Shown piece by piece: positions 31,770-43,767 of a DNA stretch of 64,000 nucleotides. Every line of letters starts with the position of its first letter. The first letter of the stretch is position 1. The stretch spans positions 51,995,531-52,059,530 of the forward strand of contig CM042084.1 in NCBI GenBank assembly GCA_023512835.1, read 5' to 3'. The stretch is from Taxillus chinensis (lineage: Eukaryota; Streptophyta; Magnoliopsida; Santalales; Loranthaceae). The notes beneath the pieces are model-generated. The model searched no databases and was not told the DNA's origin. It saw nothing but the letters and a program-made list of their open reading frames with translations. Both the position numbers and the translations under genes were made by a program.

Positions 31770-32950
31770 TGTCACGCCCCGGATTTCCAACCCGAGGAAA
31801 CCGGTACGTGACTCCCCTTGTACCCACACGGAGGGCAAAGGGGTTAGGGTGCAAAGCCCAAATATAACATTTTAAACATTCACAACACATTCAATAAAGT
31901 AAAGTTCATAAAAGCAATCCACAATCCAAACCAGTCTTTATTACAACAAAATCCTCTTTTCAATCCATCCCCACTGGGGTTACATCAATTCCCATAAAAA
32001 TAACATAAATGGTAGACAGTAAAGTAAATAAGGTCTTCCACCTTGGGGTCCCTCCTAACGCCTGTATGTTCCTGAAAGAAAACACAACATAGAGGGAGGG
32101 GTGAGCAACCACAGCTCAGTAGGGATCATGTCTCCCCAACCCATCCCATGCTCCTAGCGTCTACATGAGTGTGTACAGGTGCAGTGTAGTGACAATAAAA
32201 TGTAAACAAGTTGTATTCCACATTCACATGGCACACACATATCCACAGCCATACAGGCTTAGCCATATAGGCTAACATATCCACAGCCACTCAGGCTTAG
32301 CCACACGGGCTAACATATCCACAACCTCTCAGGCTTAGCCACACAGGTTAACATATCGACGGCCATATAGGCTTAGCCACACGGGCTAACATATCCACGG
32401 CCATATAGGCTTAGCCACACGGGCTAACAGTTCCAGTCCCGGGCTTCCACAGCCACCGGGTTCCACAAACACAGCATACAAGGTCACACAGGCATTAAAC
32501 CAAACACTTAGTTCGCACAGCCCATCAAGCATAAAATCAAACACTTGACATGCAGAGTCTCACAGGTATTTTACCAAACGCTTAACATGTATACATACAC
32601 AAACGCACAAACCCAGCCACACAGGCATATTATCAAACATATACTAGGCATATTCACACAGACATATCCACACAGGCATTTTATCGAACACTTAATATGC
32701 ACACCCTCCAACACCAGAATACATCAAAAACTGCCATTGAAGGCCAACATCCATATAGGAGATCACACCTATATGGATTACATATATATATAAACAGGTA
32801 TAACTCCATAACCAGCCCTAGAACCCTAGGACAGAGAAGGATTTAGGAAGAACAGAACCCCTACCTTGTATGTTCTCCTGCTCCCGCTTCCACACAAGAC
32901 TCCGACCACCCACGCAAGACGCTCCGGCAGCCACCAGAAGCTCTCCTTCC

Positions 32951-32989
<39 letters not shown>

Positions 32990-33672
32990 GACGGCTGGTG
33001 GAGCAACAAACCCTAACCCTAAAACAGAGGGGCTTCTCCTCCTTATATAGACAACACAACATCAAAACGACGTAGTTTTGATTAAGTGAATCCCAACATC
33101 AAAACGACGTAGTTTTGATGGAACAAGCTATGACCTTCCCACATCCATACACACCAAAATATTCATAATTCCAACATGGTCCTTTGGGAAAAGATGATTA
33201 GAATGACAAAACCAAGGCAACCATACAAAAACCTGCCTGCACGCCAATTTGAATGCCAATTCCCCAATTGGTGTGCAGCTCCAAATGCACTCAAACTTCA
33301 CCCCAAGCCTCCTTGCATCTTGTAGAGGTCTGAGAAGCAAAAATATGCTTGCACGTGAAATGGGTGAATTCACGTGCAGCTCAAAATGCCCTGAAATTTC
33401 TATGGTAGGTAGAGGACCTCATTCTAAGAAACTTTTGTTCTTGCACGCCAATTGTTTGAGGCCATCTATCCTATCAAAAGTGAGCTCCAAGATCAGCCAA
33501 AATAGCTTAAAACCGCCTGTATACGCATAGCATCTTCCTAGGGCATAAATGCACGTTACCACTTGTCACATGCACCTCCCAAAAGTCCCCTCTTGGGCTC
33601 ATCTCTTACCTCAAACTTGTGCACCAACATCCAAGGTGTTTGTGGTTAACTTCTTACACACGGGTCATTACA
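31770..33672 (-). mobile_element. 5' LTR of Chromo-A (1903 bp)
   Basis: Nearly identical to 24379-26238. The main difference is one extra unit of about 41 bp (aggcttagccacacgggctaacatatccac type) in the array at 32230-32430, and a different (CT)n length (about 32950-32988). Confidence 0.9.
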
Positions 33673-33677
33673 AGGTC
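33673..33677. repeat. Target site duplication of Chromo-A (right)
   Basis: aggtc, identical to 24374-24378. Confidence 0.9.
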
Positions 33678-34822
33678 GTAGACCCGCAGAACTAGGGTCA
33701 TAGACTCGTAGCTATAATAACAGGTAGATTAGATGGACTCGAAGAAGTCACTCTAAATGATTATTCGAAGAGTCGCAGACTCGCAGAGTCGTAGACTTTA
33801 GATAACGGAGTGAGACAAAAGGCTAATCCATCCTAAACTCTAGCCTCGAAGACTCAAAGATATGAGTCATAGACTCGCAGAAACATTATAAAGCCTGAAG
33901 CAAAACTTCGCAACTTTCGATAGGTTCTAACTGAAATCTTCGAGTCACCGAACCTACGATGCATCTACCTTCGAGGTAGACTTACAACCCTAAACACTGC
34001 CACTTAGCGATATTGTCAGCTAGGGTTTGTACAGCAAGTCTGCACCGTCCCGAGCAATTGAGCGTATTAATGACACATTAATTGCTGCCAACTACCACCC
34101 ACGAATGAACGGCCAAGATCGACTGCATGCCAAATACGCAGTATGGGCATCTGATCTGCAAATCAAAGCAGATCAACCCATCCCCTGACATTCCGCATTT
34201 TCAGTGGCGGGAAGTCAGTCTGTCGGGATGGACATCATGGCGCACGAGCACTTTAATCTTAAAAATATGTCTCTCACGCACTTAACGACAAAATCAAGAG
34301 TTTAACCTCTCTCTCAAAAAAAGAAACACACAAAACACAAGAAGGTGGTTCTGAAACACTTGAAATAAATAATCCTTTGAAGAACCAACAAAAAAGGAGT
34401 TCCAATGATAGAGAGAGAGAGACTTGGAGAGAATATTGAGAAGTGTTGTGCGCCGCAGTGAATCAAGAACAGGAGAGCAATCCATCTGATTACTCAAGAA
34501 CCTTTTGTTCATCAAAGATCTAGCACTTGCATTAAGTCTTAATCTCTATGTTGTTTGTTTTCCACACTTCGATCTATCATAAACCATCTCTTTCACAATT
34601 GAGATCTGTTGAGAAAAGAACATTTACTCTTATCTTAGTTTTGTCTGATAGTTCATCATCACTCACATTATCCTCACAATACTACTGTCATCTTCTCCAT
34701 AAATACTTCCATCATAGTCATCTGTAGAGGAATCCAAAACCAACTAACAGTCTAGCTTTCATCATAGTCACACATGAAGAAAGTCTATTCACCCCCCCTC
34801 TAGACTCACTTTGGGACCTACA
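33678..34822 (+). mobile_element. 3' LTR of SIRE-A, right part
   Basis: Continues the LTR (gtagacccgcagaac onward) and ends GGGACCTACA. It corresponds to 8800-9852 of the 5' LTR but contains 34344-34459, which the 5' LTR lacks. Confidence 0.9.
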
Positions 34823-34827
34823 ATATA
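34823..34827. repeat. Target site duplication of SIRE-A (right)
   Basis: atata, identical to 7900-7904. Confidence 0.8.
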
Positions 34828-35929
34828 TATGAGGTAAAATAATAATAATAATAATAATAAAATGGCTTGTTAATATTTGGCTTGACACCGTCAGTTAAAT
34901 AAATATTAATTGGGCTTGATAGTGTAATTTAATAATATGAACATTGATTGTAGTTCAATATTAGTAAATTGGCATTTAAAATCTTACTTGTAGCTGAATA
35001 CTATTTAATTGATAATTATGTTCTGGTTGTTTGATGGGACTTTATATATGCACATATATATTTATATATAGATAAAATATGTAGTTAGTGCTGGATCAGT
35101 GAATTAAATATTTTGCAAGACTTGTACTGAATTTTGCTTGTTGAAATATTTTGTTTATTGATTATGTACGTGAAAAATTAGTAGTGGAACTGGTTGGGTA
35201 ACCACAGGTCCCACATAGGGCTGGTAAGAGGCCATGGGTCCCTTATGTGACTGGTTAACCCAGGTTCCATATGTGGCGGGTTGTCGTTAGGGACCCCGTG
35301 GGTCCCACATATGGCTGTCTAGTAGTAACCGGAATTCTTGGGAGCTGGTAGCGGGAATTTTCGTGGGAGGATGAATGGCCGTTGTGAACCGTTGATGACT
35401 AAGATGTAATATGATGACATACCTTGAAATTTAATGTAATTTAATTGTGATAGAACATGACACTACACTGGCACAAGCATACACCGTGCATATAGACTCA
35501 GGATCTCATGTTGTAGGATAGTGGTGTTGGGGATCACCTACTGGCATTCGTGCTCACCCTACCTTATTTCAATTTCTTACAGGCCTTAGGGAGTAACTGG
35601 TGGAGCAATCGCGGAGCAGGTCGGGACATCTTTGGTGTGGGACTTATTTTGTGGATTTGTTTTCTATTTTATTATTTTACTTTTACGGACATGGATCCAT
35701 GACAGTTGTATGGACACCTTTTGGTGGAACTATTTGTGTGCTGGACATTTATGTGGATTGCGTTGTCATACTCATTTAATAAATTGTGAACTTATCTCAT
35801 TGGAGTACAATTCTACCCCTGTTGTAGTATTGTACAGGTCTGGATCAGTCACCAACCCCTCGACCCTGGAGCAGGCGTGGGGAAGTCACGTTCCTAGTTT
35901 TGTGGGTTTCAGAATTTAAGAGCGTGACA
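34828..35929 (+). mobile_element. Right part of the Chromo-B 5' LTR
   Basis: AT-rich LTR sequence ending AAGAGCGTGACA, directly followed by a tRNA-Met primer site. It includes an (AAT)n run (34840-34860) and several taggtcccacat-like repeats (35200-35310). Together with 6450-7904 it makes an LTR of about 2.2-2.6 kb. Confidence 0.7.
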
Positions 35930-35932
35930 AGT

Positions 35933-35944
35933 TGGTATCAAAGC
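35933..35944 (+). other. Primer binding site of Chromo-B, tRNA-Met with one mismatch
   Basis: TGGTATCAAAGC, one base from canonical, three bases after the LTR end. Confidence 0.8.
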
Positions 35945-36426
35945 ATGGTCTAGTGAACCTAGGTTAGTGAGGGGTGGTTGATAGACAATTAGTAGCTTGG
36001 AAGACTTTCAGGAGGGCGCCTGATCAATGCAGTCCTTATATGTGTTCTGGGTTAACTAAGGGTTCATCAGATCATCCTAGGAAGCATTTATGGTTGGGTG
36101 CATACATGCTGCGTGACTATGTGTATATCTAGGCACTAGAAATCATCTGCTAATGCTGCTCTAATGATGTGCTTGTATTGATTATACTATTGATATCTGT
36201 GGTTTGTTTTCTTTGGTGATCGATTGTGCTTAACTGAAAATGTTATTATGTTGGTTTAAGTCTAGGAGGTCTAAGTGAATAACAACATAATCTGATGAGT
36301 AGAATAAGGGCTTAGAAACCTCATTATTTACGTGGCGGACTCGGTTCTGCTTATTGGCTTAATTAATTTGGTTGCTTGACTAGTGCGTAGTAGTTAATAG
36401 ATATTGTTGATATGTGTTGGTGCAGA
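35945..36426 (+). other. Chromo-B leader
   Basis: About 480 bp of non-coding AT-rich sequence before the gag ATG. No other feature is seen. Confidence 0.6.
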
Positions 36427-36715
36427 ATGGCACCCAAGACTAGGGCTCAAGGTCCAGCTGAGGAGTCATCCGTTTAGTCCAAACCACAAGGACAACAGAG
36501 TACACCAGTACCTGCCTTAGGTTCAGAGATTGCTGCTCAGATTGGGGCACAAATATTGAGCCAAATCCAGGGTGTCATGCAAGGCACCATGAGGGATGTG
36601 GCCAGGGAACTGATGCAGGAGGAGCTGAGGAAACATCAGCAACCTCAGCAGGAGCAGCCTCAGCAGCAACAGGAGGAGACCTTAGAGGAGAGTCAGCCGC
36701 AGGTCATGGCAGTAC
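36427..36715 (+). pseudogene. gag: Chromo-B gag, N-terminal part
   Basis: It starts MAPKTRAQGPAEESSV. TAG at 36475-36477 breaks it, after which the frame continues with IGAQILSQIQGVMQGTMRDVARELMQEEL and a Gln/Glu-rich tract (36640-36700). It is cut at agtac (36711-36715) by the Athila-related insertion and resumes at 43768. Confidence 0.75.
36711..36715. repeat. Target site duplication of the Athila-related element (left)
   Basis: agtac, identical to 43763-43767. Confidence 0.9.
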
Positions 36716-38475
36716 TGACACAAATTTTTAACCCCTCTCTAACAGAGTTTAGTTAATGTCGTTTAAATCCATGTCAAACAATTTTTTAATCCCTAGATGC
36801 TTTCCACAGTGTAGTAGCAAGTAAGGGGTCGAACCCACAGAGATTGCTTGGATAAAAGTCTGATCAAATCCCTAATTTACTAATGCTTTCTAAATTGTTT
36901 TGGTAAACCAGTAAACTTTTAAAATAAGAACTAATTTTTATTTTATTTTCTGTAATTTTCAGATAGCAGAAATTCAGAATTGATACCAAGGGATTGAGGT
37001 TCTAAGGTCACAAGTTCACCTTCCTATGCTGCTGTTACTGATTTTATGGTTCTTTGGAGTTGTTTTGATGACAACATGCTATATATTAACCAAGGCACTG
37101 TAAATGCTCATTGCCAGACCTTCTAAGTGCTGACTGCTTGAATGGTCATCATAGCAGCGACATACATAGCCAATATATCACACATAAAAGAGGATAATGA
37201 TCACAACAATCATAAGCATGTCATGAATCTCATATCTACCCCAGACTAGGGCTAAGAAAACCTAGGTGTACACACCTGATATTAAAAGTTGAAGAACAGA
37301 TTCATAAATACATGAAATTATCAATTACCAAACCTAGAATTCATAAAATCGTCACAACATCATAAGGGGGCTACATTGCTCCCCTAGAAAAGAGAATTAC
37401 ACACTTATAATAATCAAAATAATCTCAATAATAATCCACAAACCCATGAACAGAAGGAGGGAAGAGATAGATGGTCACCGTCTCCAGCCCTAATCTCTAG
37501 AGTATGCAGCATTGCTTGATCTCTTCAAGTCTAACTCTTGCAGAACACGTTCTACCCTTCAAATCCCTTCTCGAGCCGTCAGCCTTGCTCTCCTCTCCTC
37601 CAAGGTGGAGGAAGAACCCTAGCTCCTCCCGGATGTTTAATCATCTAGAAAAGATGTGTTTCCCCCTTTATATAGGGCTGCAGGTCATGCATAAGGTGTG
37701 CCCTAAGTACCGGCTGTTGTTACTTATCAAAATGGCATAGTTTTGGTAAGTGACATCCATTCTTCCTTCCAACCTTAATAGCACTCAAACCAAGTAGAAT
37801 TTGGACAAGGGTCTTTAGCGAAAAGTCATCAGCATAACAAAACAAAGGCCACTGTGCAAAAATATGGCTACACGTGATAATGCACGTGACAATGGTCATA
37901 TCCTGTGCACCTCCAAATGCTCTGAAAATTTTATCAGAGGTAGATGGCATCATTTGTAGAAACTTTTGTTTTTCACGTGATATCATATGAAGCCTCCTAC
38001 TAGGTCAAAAAAATCAAATCCCAATATCACGTGCAAAATCGTTTTTTGTCCTTTTGCTCTGATATTTTTATGGGAGGTAGAAGGCATCATTTGGAGCAAC
38101 TTTCCCTTCTTCATGTGATATTGGTAAGGCCATCTTCATGGTCCAAAAAAAATCAAAACATGCTTGCTCAGTACTGACAGTGTGTGAAGAAGCCTCTTGC
38201 AGCCTTGTCACTTGTAGCCTAAAAAATGCTTCCTTTTGAGCTCATATTTTGCCACAAGCTTCCTCTTTAGTAGACAAGATGATCTAGTTGATTTGTTTGA
38301 GAAGGAGTCACCTAAAAACCTGCCAAAACAACTCAAAAAACACATATCTAGAACAAGCAGTGTCTTCCTAAGGGGTTAGGGCAAATATCTATGAAATATG
38401 GGTAAATTAAGCTCTAGTCATGCTCTTTAATGCCCTAAATATATACTAGAATAACGGCATAAATGTACGTTATCA
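36716..38475 (-). mobile_element. 3' LTR of the Athila-related element (1760 bp)
   Basis: Closely matches 42012-43762. Contains TATATAAA (37667-37674, minus strand) and an imperfect palindrome around 37726-37748 (tcaaaatggcatagttttgg). Confidence 0.85.
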
Positions 38476-38490
38476 AATACACCACACTTG
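38476..38490 (-). other. Probable polypurine tract of the Athila-related element
   Basis: The minus strand reads caagtgtggtgtatt next to the LTR. Athila-type elements have a similar G/T-interrupted tract here. Confidence 0.55.
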
Positions 38491-40301
38491 AACCATTGCT
38501 TGTCCTCAAGCAAAAACACACAAGCATGCAAAAATAAAATAAACACACAGTCACACTGGAATGAAAATACAAATAAAAATCGAGGAGGGTCAAGGTTTCC
38601 TAAGCATGCAACTCTATCATGATGAAGTAGGCATTCAAGTAACCAAAATGAATTATAATTTAGCTCATTCATGTTCATACCCTAAGTCCAACAACCATGC
38701 AATCTCATCACTGAAAATTCAGATATCAACAAGCATTCCATGATAACACGGCACCTAGTTTCCCTTAAAGTTCTCACCAAGGATAAAGCTAAATCACTCA
38801 AATATAAATTTTCATTTCTCTCCTCACAAGCCCAAATACAGCATCTAACAGAAGATAAAGGGTTGGTAAACTCCTCACTACATTCTGCACTAGTTATTAA
38901 TTAAGTACTTGCCAAGCAAACATGAGAGTTCCCTGCTGTGCTCATCAAAGAAAACACACCCTCTTTTATACTTTATTTGGAAACTCACATGCTATTCTAA
39001 CTCAAGGAACTCACACTCTACTCTAATAACCACACCTTGAGCCTAAGAGTTAAGCTCAACTCTCTAAACAAACACAAAAATAAAATTTTTAGCCAATGTG
39101 GCTGCAAAACAGCACCATCACACAAATAATCATCAAGCCATTGTAGCTTTTATTCTGAAAATAATTTTCTCTTTTTGTTTTTGTATTGTTTTTGGTTTTT
39201 TTTTCACACTTCTTTTAAATAATAACCTTACAAGGTTGCATTTAATGCTCTCCCTTGATGGATTATTCACTCTTTTATTTTTGTTATGTCACTTTTTTTA
39301 TATTTTGCTATTATTTGCCTTTTTCTTCGTTGTACGGAGAGAAAAATGTATCTCAATCCCTTTATTACATGAAACATAAGGCTTATTTGGCTTTTATTGC
39401 ACAATAAAGAAACAAAAGATGTTAGGAAGGTCTAGTTGACCTTGAAGCTTTTGCATCATTAACACCAACACCAAGCACTGAGCACAAATAAGTAGTCATC
39501 ATGCATACTTAACTCCTACTATTAAATAACTATTATTGAAAGTCAAGAGAATCAAAGAAAACTATTACCCCATAAACCATGAGTGTCACTTAAGGGCTAG
39601 AAATAGGTTTTCTCAATTTTCTTTTACTCAACTCTAAGAGTCACTAAGTATTATCTTAGCATGTCATGCTTAGCTAATATTCAAATTCCAGGTCCAAAAT
39701 CATGGCGATATCATTCAAGAAATATAGACATGATTAAACCAAATCATAACACACCTTAATTACTTTAACACCCTTATCACAACATGATACTAATGTGGCA
39801 TAAAAAATTAAAATTTAAGCCAAAATTGCATACCTAGTATCCATGCCTCTCCACATGGAAATCACATAATCAAGCAACTCAAACAATCACACAAAATAAA
39901 AATAAATGACAAGAAAAACAAACAAACCAAACACTTAAACAAAAACAAGACATGCAATCACATAACATAAAGGACAAACAAGTGGCTCAAGTCACTCCCC
40001 ACACCACACTTAAAAGTATACTATGTCCTCATGGCATGAAGTAAGGAGTAGGAAGATACTTACCTGTCAGTGGATTTCTCCCCAATTTCTGATTTGAGAA
40101 AACGCATTTTCTTTTGTTTGACCTAGGAGACAAGCTCAATTCAGTAGTTGGGCTTTCCAAAAAATCCTGAAGTCCAAAGCCCAATAGAGAAGTTCTAGGC
40201 CTGCAAAAGGGTTAGTGAAGACCAAACTACATCTCCTGCACCATGGTCAGCAAACAGCAAGCAGAAATAAAATAAATACAAAAGAAAAGCAAGCGCTTTA
40301 T
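38491..40301 (-). other. Non-coding interior of the Athila-related element
   Basis: 1.8 kb of AT-rich sequence between ORF stop and 3' LTR. Open frames here are short and low-complexity, and nothing resembles an enzyme. It occupies the place of pol in complete Athila elements. Confidence 0.6.
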
Positions 40302-41711
40302 TTAAGGTCTGTAGCTAGACCTTATCATACTAAGCTCAACCAATGTATGAAAGGCTTTCATCCTTGCATTGTAAACCTCAGCAGTCTCATAGACCACAGG
40401 AATCGGATGAATGAACCGTTGTGGGAGCCACTTGAACTCTTGATTCAAGTGTTGATAGGGAGACACCTCCATAAACTTATGGTTCTCCTTCCTCTCATTC
40501 CATCGAGGAGGTAACACAAATTCAACATACTCCACAATTGGAGTAGTCATGATGCACACATGATTACCTCCCTTGTCAAGCACTTCCTTCTCTTGTGTTA
40601 GGGAAGATGATTCCAAAGCAAACATAGTAGTGTTAAGCTCATGTAGCTTGTCTTCATAAAGAGTACCTTGGTTTGATGTGCCTTCAGATATGAGAATTAT
40701 ATCATCATCATCCAAGATTTGTTGCTGCATCCTTGGGTTGTCATTTATTAGTTTCTCATGTTCTTCTAACACCCTAGAACAATTCAAGTCTTCCTCTTCT
40801 TCTTGGATAGGAAAAAAATTCAAATTGTCCTCATAAGCTCCAAACATGGGAAGAGTTGAAGTGGATACATCACATGGGCTATTAAATTGTGGTGGAGGGA
40901 CCACCTCATCATAATGAAACATTGCCCTTTTATCAACTCCTTGTTCTATAACAGCATTAATGGTTTGACCAGCTAGAATGCGAGCTTCACCTTCAAAATC
41001 ATTATTAGCAGAAAACTCCCATTCTTGTGAGGCAAACGTCAAATATTGATTCATGGAAGTTGGACTGATGGCTTTGCAATTCTCTTTAGTTTTTATCTCT
41101 ATGTCACCAGCAAAGGAGTTAGATGAGACTCCTTTATTTGCATTTTGAGCCATACTCATCAATAATTGCTCCATATTTTTTATGGTAGTCTCCATACTTC
41201 CTAGCCTTTCATTCAAATCCTTTACCTCTCTTCTGGTTTCCTGATCTTCAACTTGGGGCTGCCACTCTTGTTATTGATATGGACATTAATTGCCATAGAG
41301 TGGGGCTTCAGAGTAAGCCTCATCTTGATATTTTCCAACCCATCTGTTCTTAAAATATCCATTGAAGAAACCATTAAACGCCTCAGGTGGTGGCTCTTGT
41401 GGATCGTAGTCACCCTCAGGTTGGGTGTAAGTTGGCCATACTTCTCTACCATCTCCATTAATACTTCCACCATAATAAGGAGGCTCCTGGCATGAATAGT
41501 TGCTTGTGGGAGGATCATAGACAGTGCAATCCCAAGCACTATATGAAAATTGATCCGCTGCATGGCCTGGAACATAAACATGTTGGTCTGCCATCATTGA
41601 ATCCTCCTCATCTCTCCCTTGGTTTTCCCACAAATATTTGTTGGATTGGTTCATCCTTTCCCAACATTCTTCCATGGTTAGCTCCTCCTCATCTCGAAAC
41701 TGTCTGTCCAT
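40302..41711 (-). pseudogene. ORF of the Athila-related element, function unknown
   Basis: One reading frame of about 470 codons starts MDRQFRDEEELTMEECWERM (41711) and ends RSSYRP (40302). It is broken only by two close in-frame stops (about 41286 and 41271). The N-terminal third is rich in Tyr, Pro, Asp and Glu (YDPPTSNYSCQEPPYYGG). The middle has a short coiled coil (LNERLGSMETTIKNMEQLL) like the helix at the end of Athila gag proteins. The C-terminal part is acidic, then HLNQEFKWLPQRFIHPIP. No zinc knuckle, protease or RT motif is visible. It may be a reduced gag-like or accessory protein. I do not recognise the family. Confidence 0.6.
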
Positions 41712-41988
41712 TGGAGTGTGAACCCTTTTTTTTTCTTTTAAAAATATAGATAAGAAGCTGCAAATAAAAAAAACCTACAAACCGAAAACTACAAAACCGA
41801 TTATAAAGCTGAACACCACTAAGGAATTTCCTCAAACACCTTGTGAATGCTCCTATAAAACACAGCAGGAAACACACAAGCAACTCCAAACAATACTGAA
41901 AATAGATTTACTGAAGTAAAAACACACCCAAAGTCAATATTCCAACAAATTCAATCAATGTTGATTTTAAAAGACTATTGACCGTTGA
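41712..41988 (-). other. Leader of the Athila-related element
   Basis: About 280 bp of non-coding sequence between primer site and ORF. Confidence 0.6.
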
Positions 41989-42007
41989 ATCCCCGGCAAC
42001 GGTGCCA
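41989..42007 (-). other. Primer binding site, tRNA-Asp
   Basis: The minus strand reads TGGCACCGTTGCCGGGGAT, one mismatch from the complement of the plant tRNA-Asp 3' end, the primer used by Athila-group elements. Confidence 0.85.
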
Positions 42008-42011
42008 ATTT

Positions 42012-43762
42012 CGACACACAAATTTTTAACCTCTCTCTAACAAAGTTTAGCTAATGTCGTTTAAATCCATGTCAAACAATATTTTTAATCCCTAGATGCT
42101 TTCCACGGTGTAGTAGCAAGTAAGGGGTCGAACCCATAGAGATAGCTTGGATAAAAGTCTGATCAAATCCCGGATTTACTAATGCTTTCTAAATTGTTTT
42201 GGTAAACTAGTAAACTTTTAAACTAAGAACTAATTTTTATTTTGTTTTCTGTAATTTTTAGACAGCAGAAATTCAGAATTGATACCAAGGGATTGAGGTT
42301 CTAGGGTCACAAGTTCACCTTCCAATGCTGTTGCTACTGATTTTATGGTTCTTGGGAGTTCTTTTGATGACAACATGCTATATATTAACCAAGGCACTGC
42401 AAATGCTCATTGCCAGACCTTCTAAGTGCTGACTGCTTGAACGGTCATCATAGAGTACTGGCTGAGAAAATAGCCAATATATCACACATACTAGAGGATA
42501 ATGGTCACACCAATCATAAGCATGTCATGAATCTCATGTCTACCCCAGACTAGGACTGAGAAAACCCAGGTGTACACACCAGATATTAAAAGTTGAAGAA
42601 CAGATTCATAAAGACATGAAATTATCAAATACCAAACCTAGAATTCATAAAATCGTCACAACAGCATAAGGGGGCTACATTGCTCCCCTAGAAAAGAGAA
42701 TTACACACTCATAATAATCAAAATAATCTCAACAATAATCCACAAACCCATGAACAGAAGGAGGGAAGAGATAGATGGTCACTGTCTCCAGCCGTAATCT
42801 CTAGAGTATGCAGCAGTGCTTGATCTCTTCAAGTTTAACTCTTGCAGAACACGTTCTACCCTTCAAATCCCTTCTCGAGCCGTCAGCCTTGCTCCCCTCT
42901 CCTCCAAGGTGGAAGAAGAACCCTAGCTCCTCTCGGATGTTCAATCATCTAGAAAAGATGTGTTTCCCCCTTTATATAGGGCTGCAGGTCATGCATAAGG
43001 TGTGCCCTAAGTACTGGCTGTTGCCACTTATCAAAATGACGTAGTTTTAGTAAGTGACATCCATTCTTCCTTCCAACCTTAATAGCACTCAAACCAACCA
43101 GAATTTGCACAAGGGTCTTTAGGGAAAAGTCATAAGCATAACAAAACAAAGGCCACTGTGCAAAAATATGGCTGCATGTGACAATGGCCATATCCCGTGC
43201 ACCTCCAAATGCTCTGAAAATTTTATCAGAGGTAGATGGCATCATTTGGAGAAACTTTTTTTTCACGTGATATCATATGAAGCCTCCTACTAGGTCAAAA
43301 AAATCAAATCCCAATATCACATGCAAAATCATTTTTTGTCCTTTTGCTCTGATATTTTTATGGGAGGTAGAGGGAATCATTTGGAGCAACTTTCCCTTCT
43401 GCACGTGATATTGGTAAGGCCATCTTCATGGTCCAAAAAAAACAATATGCTTGCTCAGTACTGAAAGTGTGTGAAGAAGCTTCTTGTAGCCTTGTCACTT
43501 GTAGCCTAAAAGATACTTCCTTTTGAGCTCATATTTTGCCACAAGCTTCCTCTTTAGTAGACAAGATGATCTAGCTAATTTGTTTGAGAAGGAATCACCT
43601 AAAAACCTGCCAAAATAACTCAAAAAACACACATCCAGAACAAGCAGTGTCTTCCTAAGGGGTTAGAGCAAATATCTATGAAATTTGGGTAAATTAAACT
43701 CAAGTCAGGCTCTTTAATGCCCTCAATATACACTAGAATAACGCCATAAATGCACATTATCA
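42012..43762 (-). mobile_element. 5' LTR of the Athila-related element (1751 bp)
   Basis: Pairs with 36716-38475. Contains TATATAAA (42971-42978, minus strand) and the palindrome-like tcaaaatgacgtagttttag near 43031-43050. The terminal base of the LTR is changed (CGACACA for TGACACA on the plus strand). Confidence 0.85.
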
Positions 43763-43767
43763 AGTAC
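43763..43767. repeat. Target site duplication of the Athila-related element (right)
   Basis: agtac, identical to 36711-36715. Confidence 0.9.

Larger units (their letters stand above)
24379..33672 (-). mobile_element. Chromo-A, complete chromodomain Ty3/gypsy element (9.3 kb)
   Basis: Both LTRs (24379-26238 and 31770-33672) have TGT...ACA ends. The element also has a tRNA-Met primer site, gag, and pol in gypsy order with a chromodomain-like tail, a polypurine tract and perfect 5-bp target duplications. LTRs are very similar apart from a tandem-repeat length difference, so the insertion is fairly recent. gag carries in-frame stops and pol several frameshifts, so it is non-functional. The pol features place it with Tekay/Del-like chromoviruses. 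Confidence 0.92.
7905..34822 (+). mobile_element. Sirevirus SIRE-A (Ty1/copia), with two nested insertions
   Basis: This is a complete but decayed Sirevirus: 5' LTR, tRNA-Met primer site, gag with coiled coil and two zinc knuckles, pol in copia order (protease, integrase, RT, RNase H), a third large ORF, several polypurine motifs and a 3' LTR. It is flanked by the 5-bp duplication atata. Without the nested solo LTR (12539-15048) and Chromo-A (24379-33672) it is about 15.1 kb, long even for a Sirevirus. The extra length is the 18251-23098 region. LTRs are similar but clearly diverged, so it is older than SIRE-B. Confidence 0.9.
36716..43762 (-). mobile_element. Non-autonomous Athila-related LTR element (7.0 kb)
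   Basis: LTRs of about 1.75 kb (36716-38475 and 42012-43762) start TGATAACGT and end TTGTGTCA on the minus strand. The primer site matches tRNA-Asp, as in Athila elements. The target duplication is perfect. The internal part is only 3.5 kb and has no protease, RT or integrase, just one broken ORF of about 470 codons, so it must depend on another element. Confidence 0.85.

Noticed and set aside
24379..33672. Integrated plant pararetrovirus as an alternative for the gypsy-type RT regions
   Set aside because: Paired LTRs, target duplications, integrase and chromodomain-type tails show LTR retrotransposons; there is no movement protein or coat protein.
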